32,688 bases of DNA from Hoeflea sp. BAL378. GTDB taxonomy: Bacteria > Pseudomonadota > Alphaproteobacteria > Rhizobiales > Rhizobiaceae. The stretch lies in the NCBI RefSeq assembly GCF_000759435.1, contig NZ_JRJG01000036.1, positions 1 to 32,688 on the forward strand. The letters run 5' to 3'. The position numbers and the translations under genes were made by a program. A model generated the notes under the pieces. That model saw only the letters and a program-made list of their open reading frames with translations, ran no database searches and was not told where the DNA came from. This document shows, piece after piece, positions 16,292 through 24,147 of this stretch (within the stretch, counting starts at the first letter, position 1; each line of letters opens with the position of its first letter).

Positions 16292-18364
16292 TCAGGCGAG
16301 GCCGAGGGCGGTGACGGCGAGGTCGATCGCCTTGATGCCTATGAACGGCGCGATCAGGCCGCCAAGCCCGTAGATGAGAAGGTTGCGCCGCAGCAGCCCG
16401 TCCGCGCCGATCGCCTTGTAGGCCACGCCCCTGAGCGACAGCGGGATGAGCGCGATGATGATGAGCGCGTTGAAGATAATGGCCGACAGGATGGCGCTCT
16501 CGGGCGTAGCCAGCCCCATGATGTTGAGCGCGCCCAGCCCGGGGTAGAGTCCGATGAACATCGCCGGTACGATGGCGAAGTATTTGGCGACGTCATTGGA
16601 GATCGAGAAGGTCGTCAGCGCGCCGCGCGTCATCAGGAGCTGCTTGCCGATCTCGACGATCTCGATGAGCTTGGTCGGGTCGGAATCGAGATCCACCATG
16701 TTGCCGGCCTCCCGCGCCGCCACCGTGCCGGTGTTCATCGCCACGCCGACATCGGCCTGGGCGAGCGCCGGCGCGTCATTGGTGCCGTCGCCGCACATGG
16801 CCACGAGCTTGCCCTTGGCCTGTTCCTGGCGGATGAGCTGCAGCTTGTTCTCAGGCGTCGCCTCGGCGAGGAAATCGTCGACGCCCGCTTCGGCGGCGAT
16901 CGCCGCCGCCGTCATCGGATTGTCGCCCGTGATCATCACCGTGCGGATGCCCATGCGCCGCAGCTCGGAAAAGCGCTCGCGGATGCCGCCCTTGACGATG
17001 TCCTTGAGATGGATAACGCCCAGTAGCCTGCCGTCCTTGACCACGGCGAGCGGCGTGCCCCCCGACTTGGCGATGTCGCTGGCAATCGCCTCGAGGTCCC
17101 GCTTGCTGTCCGCACTGGCGCGGGTGGAGCCGCCTACCGCCGCCGCCTGCTCGACATGGCGGAGCACCGCATCGACGGCGCCCTTGCGGATTGAGGAGCC
17201 CTCGAAGTCGACGCCGCTCATGCGGCTCTGTGCGGTGAAGGGTACGAAATGCGCATGCAGCGACTGCATGTCGCGGCCGCGGATGCCGTAGTTTTCCTTG
17301 GCCAGCACGACGATCGAGCGGCCCTCGGGCGTCTCGTCGGCAAGCGAGGCCAGTTGCGCCGCGTCGGCGAGTTCCTGTTCGCTCACGCCCTTGACTGGCC
17401 GGAACTCGGTCGCCTGGCGGTTGCCGAGGGTGATCGTGCCGGTCTTGTCCAAGAGCAGCGTGTCGACGTCGCCCGCCGCTTCCACGGCGCGGCCCGACAT
17501 GGCGAGCACGTTGAAGCGCACCAGCCGGTCCATGCCGGCGATGCCGATGGCCGAGAGCAGCGCCCCGATCGTGGTCGGGATCAGCGTCACGAACAGCGCC
17601 ACCAGCACGATCACCGGGATCGAGCCGCCGGCATAGGCCGCAAACGCCGGGATCGTCGCGGTTGCCAGCACGAAGATCAGCGTGAGGCCCGCAAGCAGCA
17701 CGTTGAGCGCGATCTCGTTGGGGGTCTTCTGCCGTTCGGCGCCCTCGACCAGCGCGATCATCCGGTCGATGAAGGTCGACCCTGCGGCGGCCGTGATCCG
17801 GACCTTGATCCAGTCCGACAGCACCTGGGTGCCGCCGGTCACGGCCGAGCGGTCGCCGCCCGATTCGCGGATCACCGGCGCCGACTCCCCGGTGATCGCC
17901 GCTTCGTTGACCGAGGCGATGCCCTCGACGATCTCGCCGTCCGAGGGAATGATCTCGCCTGCCTCGACCAGCACCACGTCGCCCACCTTCAGGCTCGTGC
18001 CGGGCACAAGCGTGACGGCGCGGCTGTCCGGATCGGCGAGCAGCCGCGCCTGGGTCTCGCTGCGCGAGCGGCGCAGCGATTCGGCCTGCGCCTTGCCGCG
18101 CCCTTCGGCGACAGCTTCGGCGAAGTTGGCAAACAGCAGCGTGAACCAGAGCCAGAGAAGGATCTGGAAGGAAAAGCCGAGATTGCCCGCGCCGGTGGCG
18201 GCGTCCTTGAAGAAAAGCACGGTCGTCAGCACCGAGACGACGGCGACGACGAACATCACCGGGTTCTGCGCCAGCGTGCGGGGATTGAGCTTCCGGACCG
18301 CGCCGGAAAGGGCGGGGATGAGAATGCGGCCGTCGAACAGGCTCGCGGAGGGGGACTGGCTCAT
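16292..18364 (-). CDS. kdpB: Potassium-transporting ATPase ATP-binding subunit KdpB
   Basis: 690 residues from the ATG at 18364; an upstream extension to 18568 overlaps kdpF in another frame and is rejected. This is the P-type ATPase subunit that hydrolyses ATP to drive potassium uptake. The phosphorylated aspartate is Asp306 in [13 protein letters not shown]. The actuator motif is TGES at 158-161; its serine matches E. coli Ser162, which is known to be phosphorylated to shut the pump off at high potassium. [16 protein letters not shown] and [13 protein letters not shown] form the P-domain hinge. Membrane helices occur near residues 35-85, 220-275 and at the C-terminus. Length is close to the E. 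coli protein (682). Confidence 0.97.
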   Translation of the reverse strand: MSQSPSASLFDGRILIPALSGAVRKLNPRTLAQNPVMFVVAVVSVLTTVLFFKDAATGAGNLGFSFQILLWLWFTLLFANFAEAVAEGRGKAQAESLRRSRSETQARLLADPDSRAVTLVPGTSLKVGDVVLVEAGEIIPSDGEIVEGIASVNEAAITGESAPVIRESGGDRSAVTGGTQVLSDWIKVRITAAAGSTFIDRMIALVEGAERQKTPNEIALNVLLAGLTLIFVLATATIPAFAAYAGGSIPVIVLVALFVTLIPTTIGALLSAIGIAGMDRLVRFNVLAMSGRAVEAAGDVDTLLLDKTGTITLGNRQATEFRPVKGVSEQELADAAQLASLADETPEGRSIVVLAKENYGIRGRDMQSLHAHFVPFTAQSRMSGVDFEGSSIRKGAVDAVLRHVEQAAAVGGSTRASADSKRDLEAIASDIAKSGGTPLAVVKDGRLLGVIHLKDIVKGGIRERFSELRRMGIRTVMITGDNPMTAAAIAAEAGVDDFLAEATPENKLQLIRQEQAKGKLVAMCGDGTNDAPALAQADVGVAMNTGTVAAREAGNMVDLDSDPTKLIEIVEIGKQLLMTRGALTTFSISNDVAKYFAIVPAMFIGLYPGLGALNIMGLATPESAILSAIIFNALIIIALIPLSLRGVAYKAIGADGLLRRNLLIYGLGGLIAPFIGIKAIDLAVTALGLA

Positions 18365-18447
18365 GGATGGCTCCCGTTGAGGACGAAACAAAGGCTCGCG
18401 GCGCTGGCAGGGCCGCGGAGAGGCGCTGAGGGCGCCGGCGAACGGCG

Positions 18448-18470
18448 CGGCCGGACACCCCGCCCGGCCG
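18448..18470 (-). other. Hairpin directly after kdpF
   Basis: A 7-bp perfect stem (18448-18454 with 18464-18470) and 9-base loop begin 1 base past the kdpF stop codon, in the 107-base kdpF-kdpB gap. It has no T-run. It could tune expression of kdpF relative to kdpB; the role is not known. Confidence 0.4.
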
Positions 18471-18471
18471 G

Positions 18472-18561
18472 TCAGAACCGTTCCGGGCGCAGCAGCGCGA
18501 TGAGAAGATAGGCGGTGATGAACAGCGTCACGGCGCCGCCCAGGGCATAGTCGAAAAACAT
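18472..18561 (-). CDS. kdpF: Potassium-transporting ATPase subunit KdpF
   Basis: A 29-residue peptide with one membrane helix: [20 protein letters not shown] at the C-terminal end. The ALLRPERF ending matches the typical KdpF C-terminus (E. coli has YALINAEAF), and the size is the same as E. coli KdpF. KdpF is a small lipid-like stabilising subunit of the Kdp complex. A longer in-frame extension to 18741 is not supported by a ribosome-binding site or by family length. It is the first gene of the kdp cluster, directly downstream of the candidate KdpE box. Confidence 0.9.
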   Translation of the reverse strand: MFFDYALGGAVTLFITAYLLIALLRPERF

Positions 18562-18884
18562 GTCGCACCTCGTCTGTTGGGGCGCCGGCGGCGCCACGTC
18601 CCGTGCCGCCGCGCCCTTAGCCCGGTCTGCGACGCCTCGGGCATTCGCAGGATCGGGCCGGCCTGGCACCTGACGCAACCATGCCACGACGCCGCGTAAA
18701 GGTTCGAGACAGGCGAGCCCCCAACAAAATAGGAATCCCATAGGAATTTGCGCCGGGGCGGACGGCCCAACGGCCTCCTCGCCGTCGGCCAGGCTGGGAC
18801 GGTTTCGTCTTGAGCACGATGCGAGAGGCAGGCGGCTCGAGCCTGTCGAGCAGCTTCAGCCACGGCTTCCGCCCCGCGCCGGCG
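18562..18884 (-). promoter_or_regulatory. kdp promoter region
   Basis: This 323-base gap between the PucR-type regulator gene and kdpF carries no convincing gene and should hold the kdp promoter. A TTGTTG -35-like hexamer (18722-18727, - strand) directly abuts the tandem repeat at 18729-18747. A recognisable -10 is missing at 16-18 bases, consistent with an activator-dependent promoter. The leader to kdpF would be about 130 bases. Confidence 0.45.
18729..18747 (-). promoter_or_regulatory. Candidate KdpE box: tandem 8-bp repeat with 11-bp period
   Basis: On the + strand, ATAGGAAT occurs at 18729-18736 and again at 18740-18747, separated by CCC (ATTCCTAT twice on the coding strand of kdp). OmpR/PhoB-family regulators bind tandem direct repeats with this 11-bp spacing. 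The site lies upstream of kdpF and immediately next to a -35-like hexamer. Confidence 0.6.
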
Positions 18885-20849
18885 TCAGCGGGCGGGAGGC
18901 GCGGCTTCGTCGGGGCCGGTCTCGAGCAGATGGGCCAGGCGCAGCGCGATGTGCAGCTCCAGCGCGCGGACCGGGTCGTCCCAGCCGCCGGTGATCTGCC
19001 TTAGCGTGTCGAGCCGCTGGCGGACCGTGTTGATGTGGACGCCGAGAGTGTCGGCGGCGCGCCTGATGTTGTACTGGCCCTCGAGATAGCACAGCAGCGT
19101 CTTTTTCAGCTCCGCCGCCTGCCGCGGCCCGCGTGCGTCGATCGGGCGGAGCATCTGCTCCATGTATCGCGCCAGGCTCGCCGGATCACCGGTCTCGAAG
19201 ATCCGGGCGAAGAAATTGATCTCGGACTGGGCGATGAAACGGTCGAGCGGCTTCATCTTCATCATCACCGTGAGCGCCCTGCTCATCTGCCCGTAGCGGG
19301 CCGAGGCGGCCGTCAGCTCGGGGAACGGATCCGACAGCACGCCGCCCGGCTTCCAGCCTTTCGTGGTCCTTGCAAGCTGCTGCAGGAAGGCGCGCAGCGC
19401 GCCCTCTGAGCCCAGCCCCACATAGGCGTCGTCCAGGAGGTCGACCAGCACGTTGGTTCGCGACGCGCAGTCCTGGATGGCGGCCGAGTGCGCGACCCGG
19501 TCGTGCCGGGGGACGGCGATCAGCGCCAGCATGACCGGCTCGTCGGACGAAAGGCCCAGCCGGTCGCGGACGGCCGAGACCGTCGAGGGGTCGGCGGGCG
19601 TGACGGCGACCAGATGCCGCAGCAGCGTCGACGAGGCGATCAGCTTCTCGGTTTCCCGCTTTTCGTTCCACAGCTTGGCGATCGACAGGGCGACGGCGCT
19701 GCGCTCAAGGTTGCGGATCTCGATGGCGTCGAGTTCGCCCTGATGGCAGACGACCAGGCACTCGCCGCTGCCGATCCAGCCGTGCAGCGCGATCACGCGG
19801 CACTGTTCCTCGGCCGCGGCGTGCATGACCACCGACCGGCCGGTGTGCCGCGACTGTGAGGTCGAGCGGATCAGCGGCGTGGTCTCGAACTCGCCGGATT
19901 TGAGGTCGGCGGCGAAGCGGCCGCGATAGGCGCTCGCGACATATTCGTCGCGGATCCTGAGCTCGTCGTCGAACAGGAAGATGGCGCCTGAGATCTGGTT
20001 GGCCATCCGCTGCAGGAATTTCTGCATCTCGCCGCCGGCGGCGAGCAGCGACGTCATCTCGTCGTGGACCGCCGCCGACGCCTCGACCCGCTGGATGTGT
20101 TCGATCAGCGCATTGCGGTTGCGCTGCGCCTCGGCCAGCGCTTCCGACAGCAGCCGGAACGCGTTGGCGTTGCGCATCGCCACGCCGGCATGCAGCGCGA
20201 AGGAGCCGAGCACCGACATGTTGCGTCCGCTCAGCTTGCGGGCGTAGCGGTCGGCCACGAACAGGAAGCCGTGGACCTCGCCGTCGGCCATGATCGGGAA
20301 CCCCGCCAGCGAGACGATGTTCTCGATGCGGAAGGCCCGGTCGAGCTCGGGCAGGTGCTTGAAGCGGGTGTCGTTGAGATAGTCCTGGGTGTCGAAGAAG
20401 CTCTTCGACTGCATGATCAGGCTGACCGCGCCATATTCGAAATTGCTGGTCATGACGGCGGCAGAGGGCGAGAGATATCCTTCCGAGGCGACCGAGCGGA
20501 ACAGGCCGCTGTCCTCGTCGAGGATCGTCACCCAGGCGAGATTGGCGCCGACAAGGCTGCGGGCCCTGGAGACGATGGTCCGGAACAGGCTCGGCAGTTC
20601 CAGGGTTTTGGACAGGTCATGGGTTGTTTCGATGAGAAGGCTGAGTCCGTTTTCGGACAGCACCGTTTCGCGACGCGACTGGCTGATCTGTAGGATCGTC
20701 GATTGCAGATGATGCAGGTCCTCGGACCGCATCGCGGGCGGCGCAAGCCTCGCGAGCCTGTCCACCGCCGCCACGATGCCGGCCTCGTCCTCCTCGCGGT
20801 TGATCTTCTGGAGGATGTCCAGCACCGCCGTCAGGGCCTCGGTCTCCAA
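18885..20849 (-). CDS. GAF-domain transcriptional regulator with PucR-type C-terminal helix-turn-helix
   Basis: 654 residues from a TTG at 20849, preceded by GGGAG with 6-base spacing. In-frame ATGs at 20927 and 20939 lack ribosome-binding sites and lie in an AT-rich promoter-like stretch. A GAF domain spans about residues 85-230 (LFRTIVSRARSLVGANLAWV ... GFPIMADGEVHGFLFVADRY), then a helical linker (about 230-265), a middle sensor-like region, and at the C-terminus a PucR HTH: LKKTLLCYLEGQYNIRRAAD, then LGVHINTVRQRLDTLRQI. Such proteins are usually local activators of catabolic operons that respond to a ligand at the GAF or middle domain. Its divergent placement next to the transport and CoA-ester cluster at 21110-32688 suggests it controls that cluster. 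Confidence 0.85.
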   Translation of the reverse strand: METEALTAVLDILQKINREEDEAGIVAAVDRLARLAPPAMRSEDLHHLQSTILQISQSRRETVLSENGLSLLIETTHDLSKTLELPSLFRTIVSRARSLVGANLAWVTILDEDSGLFRSVASEGYLSPSAAVMTSNFEYGAVSLIMQSKSFFDTQDYLNDTRFKHLPELDRAFRIENIVSLAGFPIMADGEVHGFLFVADRYARKLSGRNMSVLGSFALHAGVAMRNANAFRLLSEALAEAQRNRNALIEHIQRVEASAAVHDEMTSLLAAGGEMQKFLQRMANQISGAIFLFDDELRIRDEYVASAYRGRFAADLKSGEFETTPLIRSTSQSRHTGRSVVMHAAAEEQCRVIALHGWIGSGECLVVCHQGELDAIEIRNLERSAVALSIAKLWNEKRETEKLIASSTLLRHLVAVTPADPSTVSAVRDRLGLSSDEPVMLALIAVPRHDRVAHSAAIQDCASRTNVLVDLLDDAYVGLGSEGALRAFLQQLARTTKGWKPGGVLSDPFPELTAASARYGQMSRALTVMMKMKPLDRFIAQSEINFFARIFETGDPASLARYMEQMLRPIDARGPRQAAELKKTLLCYLEGQYNIRRAADTLGVHINTVRQRLDTLRQITGGWDDPVRALELHIALRLAHLLETGPDEAAPPAR

Positions 20850-20904
20850 GCGTCTCTCCCATGCTGACCCGGGGCGGTGACCCGGATGCCGGTCCCGTGC
20901 TGCC

Positions 20905-20962
20905 GATCCAGTATATATAGCTGACATAAAATAGCACATCGACTGTAGGTAAAGCACATATA
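20905..20962. promoter_or_regulatory. AT-rich divergent control region with repeated AGCACAT
   Basis: This AT-rich patch in GC-rich surroundings contains AGCACAT at 20933-20939 and again at 20953-20959, same orientation, 20 bp apart (about two helix turns). A TATACT -10-like hexamer for the regulator lies on the - strand at 20910-20915. The repeats are candidate operator half-sites for the divergent regulator. Confidence 0.45.
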
Positions 20963-21109
20963 CGGCTTTGAATGCCCGGACTAGTGTCGACCCATTCGCG
21001 CAGGGAGAGCGCGGCGGGGGAGGACGATGCGACATTCCGGGCAAGGCGGTGCATTCGCGGCCGCGCAGACACGTCACAGCGGATCGACCGCCGCGCGGGA
21101 GCGCGGCCG

Positions 21110-22057
21110 ATGAAGCCCGTCCGGCGCAAGGTGATCATTTCCTGCGCGGTGACCGGCCGGGTCCACACCCCGTCGATGTCCGACAGCCTGCCGTTCACGC
21201 CCGACCAGATCACCAGGCAGGCGGTCGAAGCCGCGCGCGCCGGCGCCTCGATCCTGCATCTTCATGCACGCAATCCCTCCGACGGCAGCCCGACCGACGA
21301 TCCGGCCGTGTTCGACCTGGTCCTTCCCGGGATCGCCGCCGAGACCGACGCCCTGATCGAGATCCCGGCGCCGCGCGACGGCGCCCGGTTCCCGCGCGCC
21401 GTGACCCCCGATTTCTGCTCGATCGACATGGGATCGGTGAATTACTGTTTCAGCCGGGCCGCGCGCGGCGTCTCCGACTGGAAGTTCGCCTGGGAAAAAC
21501 CCTATCTCGAGGCCTCGGAAGACGGGGTTCTGAGGAACAGCTTCCGCGACATCAAATCCGCCCTTGCCCGGTTCGGCGACGGACACGATCCGCGCTACGC
21601 CTTCGCCTGCCATGATCTCGGCCACCTCCACAATCTGGCGCAACTGGTCGACGAGGGGCTGATCAAGGGGCCGCTGTTCCTGCAATGCAGTCTCGGCATC
21701 GCCGGAGGCCTCAATGCGGATCCCGAGAACCTGTTCCTGATCCGCAGCACGGCGGACCGGCTGTTCGGCCGCGGCGCCTATGAATTCTCGGTGCAGGCCG
21801 CCGGCCGCCACCAGATCCCGCTGGCGACCATGGGCGCCATCATGGGCGGACACGTCCGCGTCGGCCTCGGCGACAGCCTGTTCCTGGGCAAGGGCCTGCT
21901 CGCGGCCTCGAGCGCCGCGCAGGTGCTCAAGATCCGCAGGATCCTAGAGGAGCTGTCCTTCGAAATCGCAAGCCCGGAGGAAGCCCGGGAGATCCTTCAG
22001 ATCGAGGGCGGCGGCCAGACCGGCCGGGCCGGAAGGGAGATCGGGCTCAATGGCTGA
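21110..22057 (+). CDS. DUF849 / beta-keto acid cleavage enzyme (BKACE) homologue, divergent active site
   Basis: 315 residues from the ATG at 21110, with GGGA about 9 bases before it; the frame is open further upstream but without family similarity. BKACE enzymes condense a beta-keto acid with acetyl-CoA to give acetoacetate and a new CoA ester, using a zinc ion. Family features seen: AVTGRVHTPSMSDSLPFTP, ILHLHARNPSDG with the His50/His52 metal pair, DMGSVNYCF, and AAGRHQIPLATMGAIMGGHV. Two usual elements are altered. The segment that normally reads GLED (Glu as metal ligand in Kce) is GLGD, and the TTGG/STGG loop after the third strand is replaced by a shorter EIPAPRDGARFPRA stretch. Activity may thus differ. 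It overlaps the next gene by 8 bases. Confidence 0.85.
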   Translation: MKPVRRKVIISCAVTGRVHTPSMSDSLPFTPDQITRQAVEAARAGASILHLHARNPSDGSPTDDPAVFDLVLPGIAAETDALIEIPAPRDGARFPRAVTPDFCSIDMGSVNYCFSRAARGVSDWKFAWEKPYLEASEDGVLRNSFRDIKSALARFGDGHDPRYAFACHDLGHLHNLAQLVDEGLIKGPLFLQCSLGIAGGLNADPENLFLIRSTADRLFGRGAYEFSVQAAGRHQIPLATMGAIMGGHVRVGLGDSLFLGKGLLAASSAAQVLKIRRILEELSFEIASPEEAREILQIEGGGQTGRAGREIGLNG

Positions 22058-23057
22058 GATTCTCTCGATGCTCAGGACAAGCAAGCGTAAGGGCAGGCTG
22101 CTCGAAATCGTGGTGATGGCGGTCACCGTGGCGCTGGTGGCGGCCTTTTCCATCGCCGTCGATGGCTTCGCCACACCCGGCAACCTCGAGATCATCCTGT
22201 CGAACTCGGCGTCGCTGGTGATCCTGGGGTGCGGCATGGCCGTGGTCATCATCTCGCGCGGGCTGGACCTGTCGCTGATCGCCGTGATGGTCGCCGGCGC
22301 GACCACCTTCAGCATCTTCATCAATGCCGACATACCGGTCGTCACCGCGCTTGTGCTGACCGTCGCGGCGATGGCGATGGTGGGCCTGGCGAACGCCTGG
22401 CTGATCGCCTATGTCGAGATCCCGGCGATGCTGGCGACGCTCGCCTCGGCCATGGCCGTCACCGGGTTTTTCCGCTTCGCCATCCTGCGCGGCGAGTTCC
22501 TGCTGCTGCTGTCGAAGGACAATCCGGCGGTGATCTTCCTGTCGGGCGACATCGTGCCGGGCCTGCCGACGCCGGTCGCGCTGATGGTGGCGGCGCTGAT
22601 CGTCACCTGGGTCCTGCTGCGGGGGACGGCGGCGGGCCGGACGATCTACGCGATGGGCGACAATTTCCAGGCGGCGCGCCTGACCGGCCTGCCCGTGCGC
22701 ACCACGACCATCGTCGTCTATGTCTTCGCGGCGATGATGGCGCTCTGCGCCGGGCTGGTGACCTCGGCGGCGAGCGGCGCGGTCGATTTCCGCACGGTCA
22801 CCAACGGCACGCTGCTGTTCGAGGTCGTCCTCGTCGTGGTGCTCGGCGGCATCCCGCTGCGCGGCGGCCGCGGGGGCGTCTGGAACATCGTCATCGGCGT
22901 GGCGCTGATCGCGGTGCTGCGCAACGGCATGACGCTCATGAATTTCACATCCCAGACCCAGGACGTGCTCAAGGGGCTCGTGCTGATGGTTGCGATCGTC
23001 GCAGACAATTATCTCAACCCCAGGGACACGGAAACCGACGCCGTCGGCGATCTCTGA
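22050..23057 (+). CDS. ABC transporter permease, ribose (RbsC) type
   Basis: 335 residues of the BPD_transp_2 family, with about 8-10 hydrophobic helices. The family motifs are AVVIISRGLDLSL (about 64-75), LANAWLIAYVEIPAMLATLA, and the cytoplasmic loop GRTIYAMGDNFQAARLTGLP that couples to the ATPase, followed by VLGGIPLRGGRGG. It forms half of the membrane channel of a sugar-type importer. Its start overlaps the BKACE gene by 8 bases, so translation is probably coupled. Its natural partner is the second permease, which is fused to a propeller (24148-26277). Confidence 0.93.
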   Translation: MAEILSMLRTSKRKGRLLEIVVMAVTVALVAAFSIAVDGFATPGNLEIILSNSASLVILGCGMAVVIISRGLDLSLIAVMVAGATTFSIFINADIPVVTALVLTVAAMAMVGLANAWLIAYVEIPAMLATLASAMAVTGFFRFAILRGEFLLLLSKDNPAVIFLSGDIVPGLPTPVALMVAALIVTWVLLRGTAAGRTIYAMGDNFQAARLTGLPVRTTTIVVYVFAAMMALCAGLVTSAASGAVDFRTVTNGTLLFEVVLVVVLGGIPLRGGRGGVWNIVIGVALIAVLRNGMTLMNFTSQTQDVLKGLVLMVAIVADNYLNPRDTETDAVGDL

Positions 23058-23085
23058 CACGACCGAACCACCAATGGAGGAGACT

Positions 23086-24075
23086 ATGGTGATTAAATTG
23101 GGAAACAAGATCCGCAGTGCCGCGCATGGACTCATGATCGGAGCCGGCGTCCTGCTTGCATCCGGCACGCAGGCATCCGCCGACACCGACATTTCGGGCA
23201 AGAAGGTCGTCTTCGTGCCCATCGCGATGGGAATTTCCCTGACCGAGGGCTGGGCGCGGCGGATGCGCGAACATGCCGACATGCACGGCTACACGATCGA
23301 CGTTCGCGACGCGGCCTTCAACACCGGCGCGATGGCGGAGCTGCTCGCCAAGGCGATCAGCGAGAAGCCCGACGTGCTGGTGGTGCACAATCCGACCGTG
23401 CAGCTCCTGGCGCGCCAGATCAAGCAGGCCGAGTCCGAAGGCATCAAGGTGCTGCAGATCAACCTGCAATCGAACCAGCCGTCGGCGGCTTTCGTCGGCG
23501 CCAACTGGGAGCGCATCGGCCGGGAGATCGCCGAGGACATCGTCAAGGAATGCGGCGAGGGCAGCGGCAAGTCCGGCAAGGTGTCGATCGTGCCCGGCCA
23601 GTTGACTGCGGCCGACAGCGTCATCATGAACGAGGCCGCTTTCAAGGTGTTCGAGGCGCACAAGGAGATCGAGGTCGTCTCCAACCAGGCGTCGGACTGG
23701 GAGCCGGAGAAGGCGCGCCAGATCACCGCCACCGTGCTGCAGCAGCACCCGGACCTCTGCGCCGTCTTCGGCCACTGGGACGTCCACACCATGGGCGCGG
23801 GCAATGCGGTGAAGGACGCCGGCCTTGCCGACAGCGTGCTGGTCTACGCCACCGGCGGCGGCGACGACGTCGCCTGCAAGGCAGTCGAGGACAATGTGCT
23901 CGACCGGGTCTGGAGCTACGACGCCGACGGCCAGGGCCGCGACGCCGGCACGATGGTCGACCTGCTGCTGCAGGGCGCTTCGGGCGCCGACGGGGCGATG
24001 ATGTCGGTCGAATCGCCGATGAAGATCATCAAGGGCGGCGACGCCTACGATCCGGGCCTCTGCTGGAAGATGTAA
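23086..24075 (+). CDS. Periplasmic sugar-type substrate-binding protein of the ABC importer
   Basis: 329 residues from the ATG at 23086, which has a GGAGGAG ribosome-binding site. A signal peptide is present (hydrophobic GLMIGAGVLLASG, likely cut after ASA at residue 32). The mature part shows the Peripla_BP_4 fold: KVVFVPIAMGISLTEGWARR, DVLVVHNPTVQLLARQIKQA, GKVSIVPGQLTAADS, and CAVFGHWDVHTMGAGNAVKD. It would deliver the substrate to the RbsC-like permeases. The ligand is not evident; relatives bind sugars, but the neighbouring CoA-ester genes argue for another small molecule. Two cysteines lie near the C-terminal half and one two residues before the end. A hairpin follows the gene. Confidence 0.92.
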   Translation: MVIKLGNKIRSAAHGLMIGAGVLLASGTQASADTDISGKKVVFVPIAMGISLTEGWARRMREHADMHGYTIDVRDAAFNTGAMAELLAKAISEKPDVLVVHNPTVQLLARQIKQAESEGIKVLQINLQSNQPSAAFVGANWERIGREIAEDIVKECGEGSGKSGKVSIVPGQLTAADSVIMNEAAFKVFEAHKEIEVVSNQASDWEPEKARQITATVLQQHPDLCAVFGHWDVHTMGAGNAVKDAGLADSVLVYATGGGDDVACKAVEDNVLDRVWSYDADGQGRDAGTMVDLLLQGASGADGAMMSVESPMKIIKGGDAYDPGLCWKM

Positions 24076-24097
24076 CCGGCAACCAGAGGCACTCGTT

Positions 24098-24125
24098 CCC
24101 GCAGGGCTGTAGCCGGCCCTGCGGG
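24098..24125 (+). other. Perfect hairpin between binding-protein gene and fused permease gene
   Basis: A 10-bp perfect stem (CCCGCAGGGC/GCCCTGCGGG) with an 8-base loop starts 22 bases after the binding-protein stop. The bases after it are TCCTCCTTG, not a strong T-run. It probably protects the upstream mRNA or partly terminates, giving more binding protein than permease, as in other importer operons. Confidence 0.6.
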
Positions 24126-24147
24126 TCCTCCTTGATGGGACGTATCC

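Noticed and set aside
18562-18741. Extension of KdpF to an 89-residue protein
   Set aside because: The extra residues have no ribosome-binding site or family match and run into the candidate KdpE box and promoter.
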